Below, one piece after another: positions 37,549 through 46,980 of a stretch of 64,000 nt of DNA; within the stretch, counting starts at the first letter, position 1; each line of letters opens with the position of its first letter. Under the pieces are notes generated by a model. It had not been told where the DNA came from, made no database searches, and was given only the letters and a program-made list of their open reading frames with translations. The DNA comes from Roseovarius sp. M141 (GTDB lineage: Bacteria > Pseudomonadota > Alphaproteobacteria > Rhodobacterales > Rhodobacteraceae): the NCBI RefSeq assembly GCF_024355225.1, contig NZ_VCNH01000008.1, forward strand, positions 3,286,001 to 3,350,000, written 5' to 3'. The position numbers and the translations under genes were made by a program.

Positions 37549-37917
37549 ATGGCCCTGAACGACAGCGCATCCAGCAAAGAGCAGCTTGCGCATATTCTGA
37601 AATCCCTGGATGACGACAAGGCCGAGGATATCGTGCAGATCGACCTGCGCGGCAAATCCTCGATAGGCGACTATATGGTCGTATGCTCTGGGCGCTCGTC
37701 GCGGCAGGTTGTTTCCATCGCCGAAAAACTGGTCGACAAGCTCAAGCATGACCTTGGCCGAAGCTCTCGTGTCGAGGGCAAGGAAACGGGCGATTGGGTG
37801 CTGATCGACACGGGCGACGTGATCGTCCATGTCTTCCGCCCCGAAGTGCGCGAGTTCTACCAGCTGGAAAAGATGTGGCAGCCCGCAGGCACCCCCGGCA
37901 GCGCCGCATCAGCCTGA
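37549..37917 (+). CDS. rsfS: Ribosome silencing factor RsfS
   Basis: 122 residues from the ATG at 37549. The core DKAEDIVQIDLRGKSSIGDY and SSRQVVSIAEKLVDKL are hallmarks; the protein binds ribosomal protein L14 and blocks subunit joining in slow growth. A very strong ribosome binding site, AGGAGGG (37484-37490), lies seven bases before an in-frame CTG at 37498, which would give a 139-residue protein, so the true start is open to question. It heads the cluster rsfS-rlmH-gpmI-envC-ctpA. Confidence 0.9.
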   Translation: MALNDSASSKEQLAHILKSLDDDKAEDIVQIDLRGKSSIGDYMVVCSGRSSRQVVSIAEKLVDKLKHDLGRSSRVEGKETGDWVLIDTGDVIVHVFRPEVREFYQLEKMWQPAGTPGSAASA

Positions 37918-37945
37918 CGGGCGTGGTGGAGAGGGGCTGACCTGA

Positions 37946-38416
37946 ATGAGGCTGCACATCTGCGCGGTCGCACGCATGCGTGCCGGGCCTGAGCGCGATA
38001 TTTTCGATGATTACATCCTGCGCGCAGACCGCACGGGCCGGGCGCTGGGCGTCGGGCCGATCACATTGCAAGAGGTCGAAGACAAGAAGGGCGGCGGCCC
38101 CACCGCCGAGGCCGCCCTGCTGGAGCGTGCCTTGCCTCAGGGCGCGGTGCGCGTCGCGCTGGACGAAAGGGGGCGCACTCTGACCTCTCCGGATTTTGCG
38201 AAAATGATCGCCGAATGGCGCGATACCGGCCGCACAGATCTGGCCTTCGTCATCGGCGGCGCCGACGGTATCGCCCCTCACTTGCGCGAGACCGCCGAAT
38301 TCAGCCTGTCTCTGGGCAAGATGGTCTGGCCCCACATGCTGGCGCGCGTCATGCTGGCCGAACAGATCTACCGCGCCACGACCATTTTGGCCGGCGGCCC
38401 CTACCACCGCAGCTGA
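37946..38416 (+). CDS. rlmH: 23S rRNA (pseudouridine1915-N3)-methyltransferase RlmH
   Basis: 156 residues, the usual RlmH size. The knotted-SPOUT SAM-binding features are FVIGGADGIAP at about residues 101-111 and the C-terminal KMVWPHMLARVMLAEQIYRA. It methylates pseudouridine 1915 in helix 69 of 23S rRNA. It follows rsfS by 28 bases, the conserved pairing. Confidence 0.96.
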   Translation: MRLHICAVARMRAGPERDIFDDYILRADRTGRALGVGPITLQEVEDKKGGGPTAEAALLERALPQGAVRVALDERGRTLTSPDFAKMIAEWRDTGRTDLAFVIGGADGIAPHLRETAEFSLSLGKMVWPHMLARVMLAEQIYRATTILAGGPYHRS

Positions 38417-38585
38417 CAATCTGGCGCCTTCATCCTTTCATCGTTCCAAAAATACTCAATGGCGCCCCCACCCCGCGCGCTGCGGCCCGAGATTCATCAA
38501 ACCGTTACCGCTATCGTTGTTTTAACCCACCCGCATCTTGGCTAAAAGCAGCGCCAAAGGCCCTGACCGAGGCCAGGAGCAAGAC

Positions 38586-40127
38586 ATGAGCACCCCCAAA
38601 CCCGTTATTCTATGCATTCTCGATGGCTGGGGGTTGTCGGACTCCAAGATCGGTAACGCACCACTTCTGGCCAATACGCCCAATTTCGATGCGCTGATGG
38701 CAAACTGCCCCAATGCAACGCTGGTCACGCACGGTCTGGATGTCGGCCTGCCCGCAGGCCAGATGGGCAATTCCGAGGTTGGTCACCTGAATATCGGTGC
38801 CGGCCGCATCGTCGAAATGGATCTGCGCCGTATCGACCGCGCTATCGAAAACGGCACGTTTGACAGGCTGCCCGGCATTGGCCGTTTTACCGATGCCATG
38901 CTGGCCTCGGGCGGCACGGCGCATCTGCTGGGCGTGTTGTCCGACGGGGGCGTCCATTCGCACATCCAGCACATGATAGCCGCCGCCCGCGCGCTGACCG
39001 CCAAAGGCGTGCCCGTCGCGATCCATGCCTTCACCGATGGGCGCGACGTCGCCCAGATCTCGGCCAAGTCATATCTGGACAGCCTGCAGGACGCCCTGCC
39101 CGACGGCGCGTATATCGCCACCGTTTCTGGCCGTTACTACGCCATGGACCGCGATAACCGATGGGAGCGGGTCGCGCTGGCCTACCTCGCCATCGCCAAG
39201 GCCGAAGGCTACCGCGCGCAAACCGCCGGAGAGGCCATCGCAAACGCCTATGGCAAGGGCCGCACCGACGAATTCATCAAGCCGCGCGTTCTGGGCGACT
39301 ATGGCGGCATGCAGGACGGCGATGGGCTGCTGAGTCTGAATTTCCGGGCCGACCGCGCGCGCGAAATTCTCGCATCCTTTGCCGACCCGGAATTCGCCGC
39401 ATTCGAGACGGGCTCACGGCCCCGGTTTGCCATCGTGTCGGGCTTTACCGAATATTCGGAACGGCATAAAAATTACATGGACTGCATCTTTCCGGATGAA
39501 ATGCCGGAAAATACGCTGGGTGTCTGGGTCGCCAAAAAGGGACGCAGCCAATTTCACATCGCCGAGACGGAAAAATATCCCCACGTCACCTATTTCCTCA
39601 ATGGCGGTCGAGAGTTGCCTGAACCGGGCGAAGATCGCTACATGGCCCAGTCGCCCCGCGTCGCCACATACGACCTACAGCCCGAGATGTCGGCCCCCGA
39701 AGTGACCGATCACCTGATCGCCGCGATCGAGGCGCGTTATGATCTGATCGTGGTCAACTATGCCAATCCTGACATGGTCGGCCATACCGGCGATCTGAAT
39801 GCCGCCATCGCCGCCTGCGAGGCGGTGGATGCCGGGCTGGGCCGGGTCCTGACGGCGCTGGAGGCGCAAGGGGGCGCGATGATCGTCACCGCCGATCACG
39901 GCAATTGCGAAACGATGATCGACCCCGTCTCTGGCGCGCCCCATACCGCGCACACCACGAATCTGGTCCCGGTCATCATGGTTGGCGGCCCCCAAGACGC
40001 CGCGCTGACCCCCGGCAGGCTGAGCGATCTGGCCCCGACCCTGCTGGATCTGATGGGCTTGGAACAGCCCGGCGAAATGACCGGCCAGTCCCTGATCGCG
40101 CCTGCCCAGATGGCAAAACACGCATGA
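38586..40127 (+). CDS. gpmI: 2,3-bisphosphoglycerate-independent phosphoglycerate mutase
   Basis: 513 residues. It interconverts 3- and 2-phosphoglycerate in glycolysis with two metal ions. The N-terminal CILDGWG and the catalytic Ser63 in GNSEVGHLNIGAGR are intact, as is the metal site DHGNCE near residue 440. Start ATG at 38586 with AGGAGC before it. It overlaps the envC-like gene by ATGA. Confidence 0.97.
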   Translation: MSTPKPVILCILDGWGLSDSKIGNAPLLANTPNFDALMANCPNATLVTHGLDVGLPAGQMGNSEVGHLNIGAGRIVEMDLRRIDRAIENGTFDRLPGIGRFTDAMLASGGTAHLLGVLSDGGVHSHIQHMIAAARALTAKGVPVAIHAFTDGRDVAQISAKSYLDSLQDALPDGAYIATVSGRYYAMDRDNRWERVALAYLAIAKAEGYRAQTAGEAIANAYGKGRTDEFIKPRVLGDYGGMQDGDGLLSLNFRADRAREILASFADPEFAAFETGSRPRFAIVSGFTEYSERHKNYMDCIFPDEMPENTLGVWVAKKGRSQFHIAETEKYPHVTYFLNGGRELPEPGEDRYMAQSPRVATYDLQPEMSAPEVTDHLIAAIEARYDLIVVNYANPDMVGHTGDLNAAIAACEAVDAGLGRVLTALEAQGGAMIVTADHGNCETMIDPVSGAPHTAHTTNLVPVIMVGGPQDAALTPGRLSDLAPTLLDLMGLEQPGEMTGQSLIAPAQMAKHA

Positions 40128-41296
40128 AACGCGCCGCCGCGCCGCTGATTTGCGCTGCGCTGTTGCTGCTGACGCCGGGCGCCGTGCGCGCCCAGGACAC
40201 CCCGGCAGCCAGCGATCCCGGCGCCGAAGCGCGGATTGCCGCCGAAATGCTGGGCGATGCAACCCGCGCGCTGGACGACTCCGACAGCGCTGTCAGCCGG
40301 GTCAAGGCACTGACGCAGACCGTGCGCGCCTTCGAGGCCGGATTGCGCGCCATGCGCGTCGGCCTGCGCAGCGCCGCCATTCAGGAACAGACCGTCGCGG
40401 ACGATCTGGCCTCGCGCGACAAAGAGATCGCGCAGCTTTTGGGCGTGCTCAGCTCCATCGGCGCGACACCTGCGCCTGTGACATTGCTGCATCCCACAGG
40501 CCCCGTAGGCACCGCCCGTTCCGGCATGATCGTGGCTGACGTCGCGCCTGCCCTGAATGCGCGCGCCGCCCAGCTGCGCCTGCGTATGGAGGAGCTGGCA
40601 GACCTGCGCATCCTACAGCAAAGCGCCGCCGACAAACTGGCCGAGGGGCTGGCCAGCGCGCAAACCGCCCGCGCCGCGCTAAGCCAGGCCATCGCCGACC
40701 GCACCGACCTGCCCCGCCGCTTTACCGAAGACCCTGTCAGGACCGCGCTGCTGATCGCCTCAGCCGAATCGCTGGACGGCTTTGCCAGCGGGCTCAGCCA
40801 GATCGCCCTGGACGAAACCCCCGGCAGCCTGCCCGGTATCGCGGACCGCAAGGGCCAGCTCCCCCTGCCCGTCCAGGGCCGCATCCTGCGCCGCGCGGGC
40901 GAGGCGGACGCGGCAGGCATCATCCGCCCCGGCATCGTCATGGCCGCGCCGCCCCGCGCCGTCGTCACCACCCCGGCGGCGGCGACGCTGCGCTATCAGG
41001 GGCCGCTGCTGGATTACGGAAACGTCGCGATCCTAGAGCCTCAATCGGGAATTTTGCTGGTCTTCGCCGGGATGGACGTGGTCTATGGTCAGATAGGACA
41101 AGTCCTGCCCGGGGGCAGCCCCGTGGGCCTGATGGGCGGTGTCGGTGATCCCGGCACACAGCGGGATGACGAAATTGTGCCCGCCGAGCTGCTAGAGGCG
41201 GCTACCGAATGGACGCAAACCCTGTATATAGAAGTCAGACAGGATAACACCGCCGTAGACCCCGCGCTGTGGTTCAAGACAGACAAGGATGAGTAA
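40124..41296 (+). CDS. EnvC-like murein hydrolase activator (degenerate LytM domain)
   Basis: 390 residues from the ATG at 40124, which overlaps the gpmI stop. There is a signal peptide (cleaved near AQD, residue 24), a coiled-coil region at about residues 30-200 and a C-terminal M23/LytM-like domain. The LytM domain lacks the zinc-binding histidines of active enzymes: the site reads YGNVAILEPQSGILLVFAGM where active relatives have an H-x-G type motif. This fits EnvC, which activates amidases during cell division instead of cutting peptidoglycan itself. Confidence 0.87.
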   Translation: MKRAAAPLICAALLLLTPGAVRAQDTPAASDPGAEARIAAEMLGDATRALDDSDSAVSRVKALTQTVRAFEAGLRAMRVGLRSAAIQEQTVADDLASRDKEIAQLLGVLSSIGATPAPVTLLHPTGPVGTARSGMIVADVAPALNARAAQLRLRMEELADLRILQQSAADKLAEGLASAQTARAALSQAIADRTDLPRRFTEDPVRTALLIASAESLDGFASGLSQIALDETPGSLPGIADRKGQLPLPVQGRILRRAGEADAAGIIRPGIVMAAPPRAVVTTPAAATLRYQGPLLDYGNVAILEPQSGILLVFAGMDVVYGQIGQVLPGGSPVGLMGGVGDPGTQRDDEIVPAELLEAATEWTQTLYIEVRQDNTAVDPALWFKTDKDE

Positions 41297-41299
41297 TCT

Positions 41300-42637
41300 A
41301 TGAAGAAATTCCTGATGGCTGCCGGCGCCGGCACGCTGGCAGGCGTGATCGTCACCACGCAGATCGCCGCCCCTCTCATGGCGCAGGAGAGCAAGAACAG
41401 CACCAGCGTCTACGAGCAGCTGGACCTCTTTGGCGACATTTTCGAGCGGATCCGCGCGCAATATGTCGAAGAAGTCGACGAGGGCGACCTGATCGAGGCC
41501 GCAATCAACGGCATGCTCACATCGCTCGACCCCCATTCCAGCTACCTGCCGCCCGACGACGCCGAGGACATGCAGGTCCAGACGCGCGGCGAATTCGGCG
41601 GACTGGGCATCGAGGTCACCCAAGAAGAAGGCTTCGTCAAGGTCGTCTCGCCCATCGACGGCACACCGGCGGCTGACGCGGGCGTTGAATCGGGCGATTA
41701 CATCACCCATGTCGACGGCGAAAGTGTATTGGGCCTGACTCTGGACGCCGCAGTCGACATGATGCGCGGCCCGGTCGGCAGCGAGATCGTCATCACCCTC
41801 GTGCGCGAAGGCGAGAGCGAGCCGTTCGATCTGTCCATCATCCGCGACACGATCAAGCTGGTCGCCGTGCGCGCGCGAACCGAGCAGAAGGCCGTGGTTC
41901 TGCGTGTGTCGAAATTCAACGACCAGACCTATGAGAACCTCGAAGCAAGCCTGGCCGACGAGGTCGAAAAGGCCGGCGGCATCGACAAGATCAACGGCTT
42001 TGTCATTGACCTGCGCAACAACCCCGGCGGTCTGCTGAATCAGGCGATCAAGGTGTCGGATGCGTTTCTGGAAAAGGGCGAGATCGTCAGCACCCGTGGC
42101 CGCGATCCGCAGGACGGCGAGCGTATCAATGCGACCCCCGGCGATCTGGCCGAGGGAAAACCGATCGTCGTGCTGATCAATGGTGGCTCGGCGTCGGCAT
42201 CCGAAATCGTGGCCGGCGCGCTTCAGGACCATCACCGCGCGGTGGTGGTGGGCACCAAGAGCTTTGGCAAGGGGTCGGTTCAGACGGTCATGCCACTGCG
42301 CGGCGACGGCGCGATGCGCCTGACCACCGCCCGGTATTACACCCCATCGGGCCGCTCGATTCAGGCGCTGGGCGTGTCGCCCGACATTCTGGTCGCGCAG
42401 CCGCGCCGCAAGCCTGAGGAGGTGGAGGACGAGAACGGCGCACCGCCACTGCTGCGGTCGGAGGCGGATCTGCGCGGTAGCCTGAACAATGACAGCCTGA
42501 CCGAGGACGAGATCCAGCACATCAAGGAAACCCGCGAACGCGCCGAAGAAAGCGCAAAGCTGCGCGAGGAGGATTACCAGCTGGCCTATGCCATCGACAT
42601 CCTCAAGGGTCTCACCACGCTGAACGGCAGCAACTGA
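41300..42637 (+). CDS. ctpA: C-terminal processing protease, S41 family
   Basis: 445 residues. It has a signal sequence, a PDZ domain at about residues 90-180 (GGLGIEVTQEEGFVKVVSPI) and an S41 protease domain. The catalytic Ser is in GGSASASEIVAGALQD and the Lys in GTKSFGKGSVQ. It works in the periplasm to trim or degrade envelope proteins, often peptidoglycan hydrolases. It starts three bases after the envC-like gene, suggesting functional coupling in peptidoglycan remodelling. Confidence 0.95.
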   Translation: MKKFLMAAGAGTLAGVIVTTQIAAPLMAQESKNSTSVYEQLDLFGDIFERIRAQYVEEVDEGDLIEAAINGMLTSLDPHSSYLPPDDAEDMQVQTRGEFGGLGIEVTQEEGFVKVVSPIDGTPAADAGVESGDYITHVDGESVLGLTLDAAVDMMRGPVGSEIVITLVREGESEPFDLSIIRDTIKLVAVRARTEQKAVVLRVSKFNDQTYENLEASLADEVEKAGGIDKINGFVIDLRNNPGGLLNQAIKVSDAFLEKGEIVSTRGRDPQDGERINATPGDLAEGKPIVVLINGGSASASEIVAGALQDHHRAVVVGTKSFGKGSVQTVMPLRGDGAMRLTTARYYTPSGRSIQALGVSPDILVAQPRRKPEEVEDENGAPPLLRSEADLRGSLNNDSLTEDEIQHIKETRERAEESAKLREEDYQLAYAIDILKGLTTLNGSN

Positions 42638-42645
42638 CGCAAGCA

Positions 42646-42670
42646 GCGGGCCACGCCAGTCGCGGCCCGC
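42646..42670 (+). terminator. Intercistronic hairpin between ctpA and rppH
   Basis: GCGGGCC (42646-42652) pairs with GGCCCGC (42664-42670), loop of 11 bases, just after the ctpA stop. There is no U-tract; likely a processing or stabilising structure. Confidence 0.45.
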
Positions 42671-42691
42671 CCACCAGCCTCGGAGAGGGTC

Positions 42692-43174
42692 ATGACCCCG
42701 GAACAGATCGCCCTTCTGCCCTATCGTCCTTGTGTCGGCGTGATGCTGGTCAACAGAGACGGGCACGTCTTTGTCGGCCAGCGCATCGACACGAAAGAGC
42801 CTGCTTGGCAGATGCCCCAAGGGGGCATCGATCCGGGCGAGGATGCGCGCGCCGCCGCCGTGCGCGAGCTGGCCGAAGAAACCGGAGTCACGCCTGATCT
42901 AGTCCGGATCGAGGCCGAGACGGCAGGCTGGGTGCGCTATGATCTGCCGCATGATCTGGTGGCCCGGATGTGGAAAGGCCGCTATCGCGGGCAGGAACAG
43001 AAATGGTTTCTGGCCCGGTTCCGCGGCGATGACAGCCAGATCAACATCCTCACGGCGCATCCCGAATTTTCCCACTGGTGCTGGCTGTCGCCTGCGGATC
43101 TGCCCCGCCATATCGTCCCCTTCAAACGCGCGGTTTATACCGCCGTTCTGGAAGAATTCGCACCGCACCTCTGA
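42692..43174 (+). CDS. rppH: RNA pyrophosphohydrolase RppH
   Basis: 160 residues. The Nudix box runs [14 protein letters not shown] then RELAEETGV, fully canonical. The N-terminal [21 protein letters not shown] and W-containing substrate region match RppH, which removes pyrophosphate from the 5' end of mRNAs before RNase E cleavage. GGAGAGG precedes the ATG. It ends the plus-strand cluster. Confidence 0.95.
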   Translation: MTPEQIALLPYRPCVGVMLVNRDGHVFVGQRIDTKEPAWQMPQGGIDPGEDARAAAVRELAEETGVTPDLVRIEAETAGWVRYDLPHDLVARMWKGRYRGQEQKWFLARFRGDDSQINILTAHPEFSHWCWLSPADLPRHIVPFKRAVYTAVLEEFAPHL

Positions 43175-43572
43175 CGCGGATCACCGCCCATGCCAGCCAA
43201 ACATGCCCGGCGCCGATGGCCATATATCCCAAAACGGCCTCATGGGGATCCAGCATAGGGGCAAAAAGTGAATACAGACTTACAGCGGTTTAAGACTCCA
43301 AAACCTCACCCGGCCGCCATCCTTTAAACCGCGCCCGATGATGCTCCAGATGCGCGGTGATCTGGGGTTGTGTCGCAGCGCTGTCCATAGCCAGCCTTAA
43401 TCTGTCCATCGCAAGATGGCGGACAGATCAGTCGTTCGACATCAGGACGGCTGAGAGGTCGTATTGGGTATTGAAAATGGGGGCCAATGCCCCTCCATCC
43501 ACGACAGTCTAACACCGCAAATGGGAGCCGAACCTGTTGGCTTTTCTTGGTGAAAACACCCAGACCCCGCGA
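43175..43572. other. Convergent intergenic region with strong hairpins
   Basis: A 398-base gap between rppH and the lytic transglycosylase gene. No convincing gene: a 63-codon minus frame (43324-43515) lacks any motif. It holds a strong hairpin at 43400-43428 (ATCTGTCC/GGACAGAT with a GCAA tetraloop inside), a GGGGC/GCCCC hairpin at 43480-43493, and one copy of the GGCTTTTCTTGGTGAAAA motif (43539-43556). It could hide a small RNA. Confidence 0.5.
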
Positions 43573-44907
43573 TCAGCCGCCCAGCGCCTTGAGCAGTTCC
43601 TGGGATGGATACCCATCGGCGCTCAACCCGGCGGATTGCTGAAAGGCGCGGATCGCATTGGTGGTGTTGGGACCGATGATGCCATCGATCTTTTCAACGG
43701 CAAAACCCTTGCTGCGAAGGCGGCTCTGGATCTCACGCCTCTGGGCTGAACTTATCGCATGATACTGGCGCGGCCAGGGCGCTTGTATAGCCGAGCCGCC
43801 CTTTAGCCGGTCGGACAGGTGGCCAACGCCGATGACATAGGCATCGGCCTTGTTATAGCGCTCGATCACGCTGAAATTGTCAAAGATCATAAAGGCCGCG
43901 CCGCCCGATCCGGCAGGCAGCAGGATCGATGCCTTGCCATGGTTCGGCACCGGGCGCCCTGCCATGTCGCGCACGCCCTCGGCGGCCCATGCGGCGGGGC
44001 TGCGGGTCAAATCGCGACGTGCCTGCGACAGATCAAACCCGCTTGGCAGGCGCACTTCGACGCCCCAGGGCTGCCCTTTTTTCCAACCGAAATGCGCCAG
44101 ATACGCTGCGGTCGATGCCAGCGCGTCGGTCGGGTCGTCCGACCAGATGTCGCGCCTGCCATCGCCGGTGAAATCCACCGCATAGGACAGGTAGGATGTG
44201 GGCATGAACTGCGTATGGCCCATTGCCCCCGCCCAGCTGCCAGTCATGGCGCGGGGTGCCACGTCTCCTGCCTGCACGATTTTCAGCGCCGCGATCAGCT
44301 GCTCTTCAAAGAACGCGCCGCGCCGCCCGTCATAGGCCAGCGTGGCCAGCGATTCGATCAGCGGGCTGCTGCCCCGCGCGGCTCCATAGGCGCTCTCAAG
44401 GCCCCAGATGGCCGTGACGACCTCCTTCTCGACGCCGTAACGGGCTTCGATCCGGTTCAGCGCCGCGCCGTGGCGGGCCAGTGCCGCCTTGCCGTTGCTG
44501 ACACGCGAAGACGATACGGCAGTGTCCAGATATTCCCATATCTGCTTGGAAAATTCCGATTGGTTGCGGTCCCGCGCGATCACGCCCGGATCGTATTGCA
44601 CGCCCGCAAAGGACGCGTCAAACGCCTGCCCCTCGATCCCAACCGCCGCCGCGCGGGCGCGAAATCCGGCGATCCAGCTGCGCAAGCCCGGATCCTTGGC
44701 CGCGACGCGCAGCGGTGCGTCGGTATCCAGATCCGCCGGACGCAGCACCGGACGCAAGGCGGTGGTCGGCGCACGCACCGCCGCCGATGCCAGCACCTGC
44801 CCGTCCGGGCGCCCCTCGGGGCGGGGCGATGTACTGACCGGCGCGCCTGCCGCGCTATTGGCCACCAGAACGGTCAAACCTGCGGTCATCCATGTCGAAA
44901 TCTTCAT
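43573..44907 (-). CDS. Lytic murein transglycosylase (MltB type) with peptidoglycan-binding domain
   Basis: 444 residues. The catalytic Glu is Glu171 in AIWGLESAYG, and the family motifs GAMGHTQFMPTSY and DGDGRRDIW follow at about residues 230-250. The final 60 residues form a PG_binding_1 domain (SRLRSKGFAVEKIDGIIGPN). A signal sequence is at residues 1-21. It cleaves glycan strands giving 1,6-anhydro products. The periplasmic location fits with the nearby ctpA/envC genes, though it is not in an operon with them. Confidence 0.93.
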   Translation of the reverse strand: MKISTWMTAGLTVLVANSAAGAPVSTSPRPEGRPDGQVLASAAVRAPTTALRPVLRPADLDTDAPLRVAAKDPGLRSWIAGFRARAAAVGIEGQAFDASFAGVQYDPGVIARDRNQSEFSKQIWEYLDTAVSSSRVSNGKAALARHGAALNRIEARYGVEKEVVTAIWGLESAYGAARGSSPLIESLATLAYDGRRGAFFEEQLIAALKIVQAGDVAPRAMTGSWAGAMGHTQFMPTSYLSYAVDFTGDGRRDIWSDDPTDALASTAAYLAHFGWKKGQPWGVEVRLPSGFDLSQARRDLTRSPAAWAAEGVRDMAGRPVPNHGKASILLPAGSGGAAFMIFDNFSVIERYNKADAYVIGVGHLSDRLKGGSAIQAPWPRQYHAISSAQRREIQSRLRSKGFAVEKIDGIIGPNTTNAIRAFQQSAGLSADGYPSQELLKALGG

Positions 44908-45034
44908 CGCCTGCCCTCTGCCTCAGTCTTTTTCTGCCTCAGTCTTTTGTTTCACAATAGGCAACAGCCGGGCAAATCGAAAGCGTCATGCAAGGCGCTT
45001 CTGCGGGGAACCGCCGATGCCTGCATAAGCACAC

Positions 45035-46189
45035 TCAGCCGATGAACCGATCCGCCGCATCCCCAGCCAGGTAGCTGATCCGCCCCCCCGCCAGCGTGGC
45101 CATAACGCGGCGGCTGTTGCTGCTCAGGATCGTCAGATCGGCGCGCTGGCCCGGCGCCAGATCGCCCCGGTCGGCAAGGCCCAGAACCTGCGCCGGCCCC
45201 TTGGACACCAGATGCCACGCCGCCGCCAGATCGCATATCCCCGCGTCCGACAGCAACCAAGCCGCGCGCCGCAATGAGGGGTAGTGATAATCGGACGCCA
45301 GCGCATCGACGCAGCCCATCGCCGCCATGTCCACCGCGCTGGCATTGCCGTTATGCGAGCCGCCGCGCACGATATTCGGCGCCCCCATGACGACGGCATC
45401 ACCGCCGGCTTGGGCGGCCTCGGCGGCCTCCATCGTTTCGGGAAACTCGGCGATCGTCACGCCCATGGCGCGCCACCCAGCGCGCGCGGCGGCGCTGCGG
45501 TCGTCATGGCTGCCCATGCACACTCCCGCCGCCGCCAGATCCGCCGTCAGCCGCGCCAGAGCCTGCGGCACACGGTCCATACCATCATGCAGCGCCTGCA
45601 TCACCTCCAGGTGCCGCTCGGGGTTGCGCCCGATACGCAGCGCCTGGCCGGTCAGTCGCGGCGGCCGCTTGCCCGCCGCCAGTGCCGCATGCGGCAGATG
45701 GTCGTTGAACACGACATGGCCAATGCCGTAGTGCGCGATAAACGCTGCGACAGCCTCGTAATCGTCCACCATCGACACCTCGAACCGCAGCTGCGCGCGC
45801 AGGTCCGTCACAACGCTGCCGCGTATCTGCGCCAGCCCCTTCATGACGGCGGTGGCGAAATCAGGGCCGCGCATGCCGCCCTCCCAGCTGTAGAACTGCG
45901 CCAGCATGGCGGTCGTGATACCGTTCGCCGCCAGTTCAGCCTCGGCGGCGATCAGGCCGGCGCCGATATCCTTCATCGCGCCGCGCCGGGGGGCCAGATG
46001 CCGCTCGAACCCGTCGCCATGGGCGTCAACGATACCAGGCAATACGGTGAACCCGGTCAGGTCCACCACGCGCCCGCCGCCGCCCGATTCACCTGAAACG
46101 ATGCACCCATCTGCAATGGCCAACGGCGCGCGCGACAGCCCGCCGGGATGCAGCACATCAGCGCCGCGCAGTTCCAGCGACAGGCTCAA
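45035..46189 (-). CDS. phnM: Alpha-D-ribose 1-methylphosphonate 5-triphosphate diphosphatase PhnM
   Basis: 384 residues from a TTG start that overlaps the preceding gene's stop (TTGA). It belongs to the amidohydrolase superfamily; [16 protein letters not shown] contains the first metal-ligand motif of PhnM, and [11 protein letters not shown] and [11 protein letters not shown] are further family elements. In C-P lyase operons it removes pyrophosphate from the methylphosphonate ribose triphosphate. Here it stands without any other phn gene in view, only a lipase-like gene upstream, so its role may have diverged or the rest may be elsewhere. Confidence 0.9.
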   Translation of the reverse strand: MSLSLELRGADVLHPGGLSRAPLAIADGCIVSGESGGGGRVVDLTGFTVLPGIVDAHGDGFERHLAPRRGAMKDIGAGLIAAEAELAANGITTAMLAQFYSWEGGMRGPDFATAVMKGLAQIRGSVVTDLRAQLRFEVSMVDDYEAVAAFIAHYGIGHVVFNDHLPHAALAAGKRPPRLTGQALRIGRNPERHLEVMQALHDGMDRVPQALARLTADLAAAGVCMGSHDDRSAAARAGWRAMGVTIAEFPETMEAAEAAQAGGDAVVMGAPNIVRGGSHNGNASAVDMAAMGCVDALASDYHYPSLRRAAWLLSDAGICDLAAAWHLVSKGPAQVLGLADRGDLAPGQRADLTILSSNSRRVMATLAGGRISYLAGDAADRFIG

Positions 46190-46908
46190 TCGTCACCCCA
46201 CCGGAACAGATCGCCGATATTCATGTCATGGTCAAACGCGCCGCTGGTCAAAAATTTCTCGACCTGCGAGATGACCATCGGATTATTCATCATGAAGGTA
46301 TGCGTGACCGGCAATTTGATATGATCGGCCATCCCATCCACCTTGGTCGAGGCGACCGACACCTTGCCATCGTCAGGCCCCTTCAGCAGCAGCGAAAAAT
46401 AGGGGTTCAGCGACCGCGTGCCTGCAATGACACCCAGATCGAAATCCACAGGCGGCAGGCTTTCGGTGAATGTATCAGGCCCGGTGTCCAGTTGCATGCC
46501 CGCCGGGCCGTTGATCCATTCGAACAGCTCCAGACCGCCCAGTTCATCCACGACCTGGCTGCCGTGGTTCGGCGGGGCCAGCATCACCACGCGGCCCAGG
46601 TTTTCGGGCCGGTGCGCAGGCAGCCACGCACGCAAGAGGATACCGCCCATCGAATGAGTGACAAAATGAACGGTCTCGTCACCGCAGGCCCTAACGGCCC
46701 CCGGCAGAACCTCGTCGGCCAACGCGGAAATCCGCGCCTTGGTTGACGGATAGGACGGGATCACCACCTGCATTCCCGCCGCCTCCAGCACTTCGCCCAT
46801 CACCAGAAGCGACGCATCGCTGCGCGCCAGCCCATGCAGCAGAACGGCGCAGTCAGCCAATGCCGGAACAGGCAAAGCAAGCGCCACTATGAGAGGCCAT
46901 GTTTTCAT
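46186..46908 (-). CDS. Secreted alpha/beta hydrolase (lipase-like)
   Basis: 240 residues from the ATG at 46908 with a signal peptide ([18 protein letters not shown]). The nucleophile is Ser86 in THSMGGIL, and LLHGLARSD near residue 25 forms the oxyanion-hole region. A periplasmic or secreted esterase/lipase is likely. It is upstream of phnM with a 4-base overlap, so the two are co-translated. The frame extends upstream but those residues read through the divergent Nudix gene. Confidence 0.85.
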   Translation of the reverse strand: MKTWPLIVALALPVPALADCAVLLHGLARSDASLLVMGEVLEAAGMQVVIPSYPSTKARISALADEVLPGAVRACGDETVHFVTHSMGGILLRAWLPAHRPENLGRVVMLAPPNHGSQVVDELGGLELFEWINGPAGMQLDTGPDTFTESLPPVDFDLGVIAGTRSLNPYFSLLLKGPDDGKVSVASTKVDGMADHIKLPVTHTFMMNNPMVISQVEKFLTSGAFDHDMNIGDLFRWGDD

Positions 46909-46980
46909 CCTTGTGCAGATATGCGCAAACTGTCCGCACGAAAAGCCCCCACATCCCTTGCCACAGGTAAAAGCCCGCCC

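Noticed and set aside
43324..43515. 63-codon minus-strand frame in the gap after rppH
   Set aside because: Its sequence crosses the strong hairpin at 43400-43428, has no ribosome binding site, and no family resemblance.
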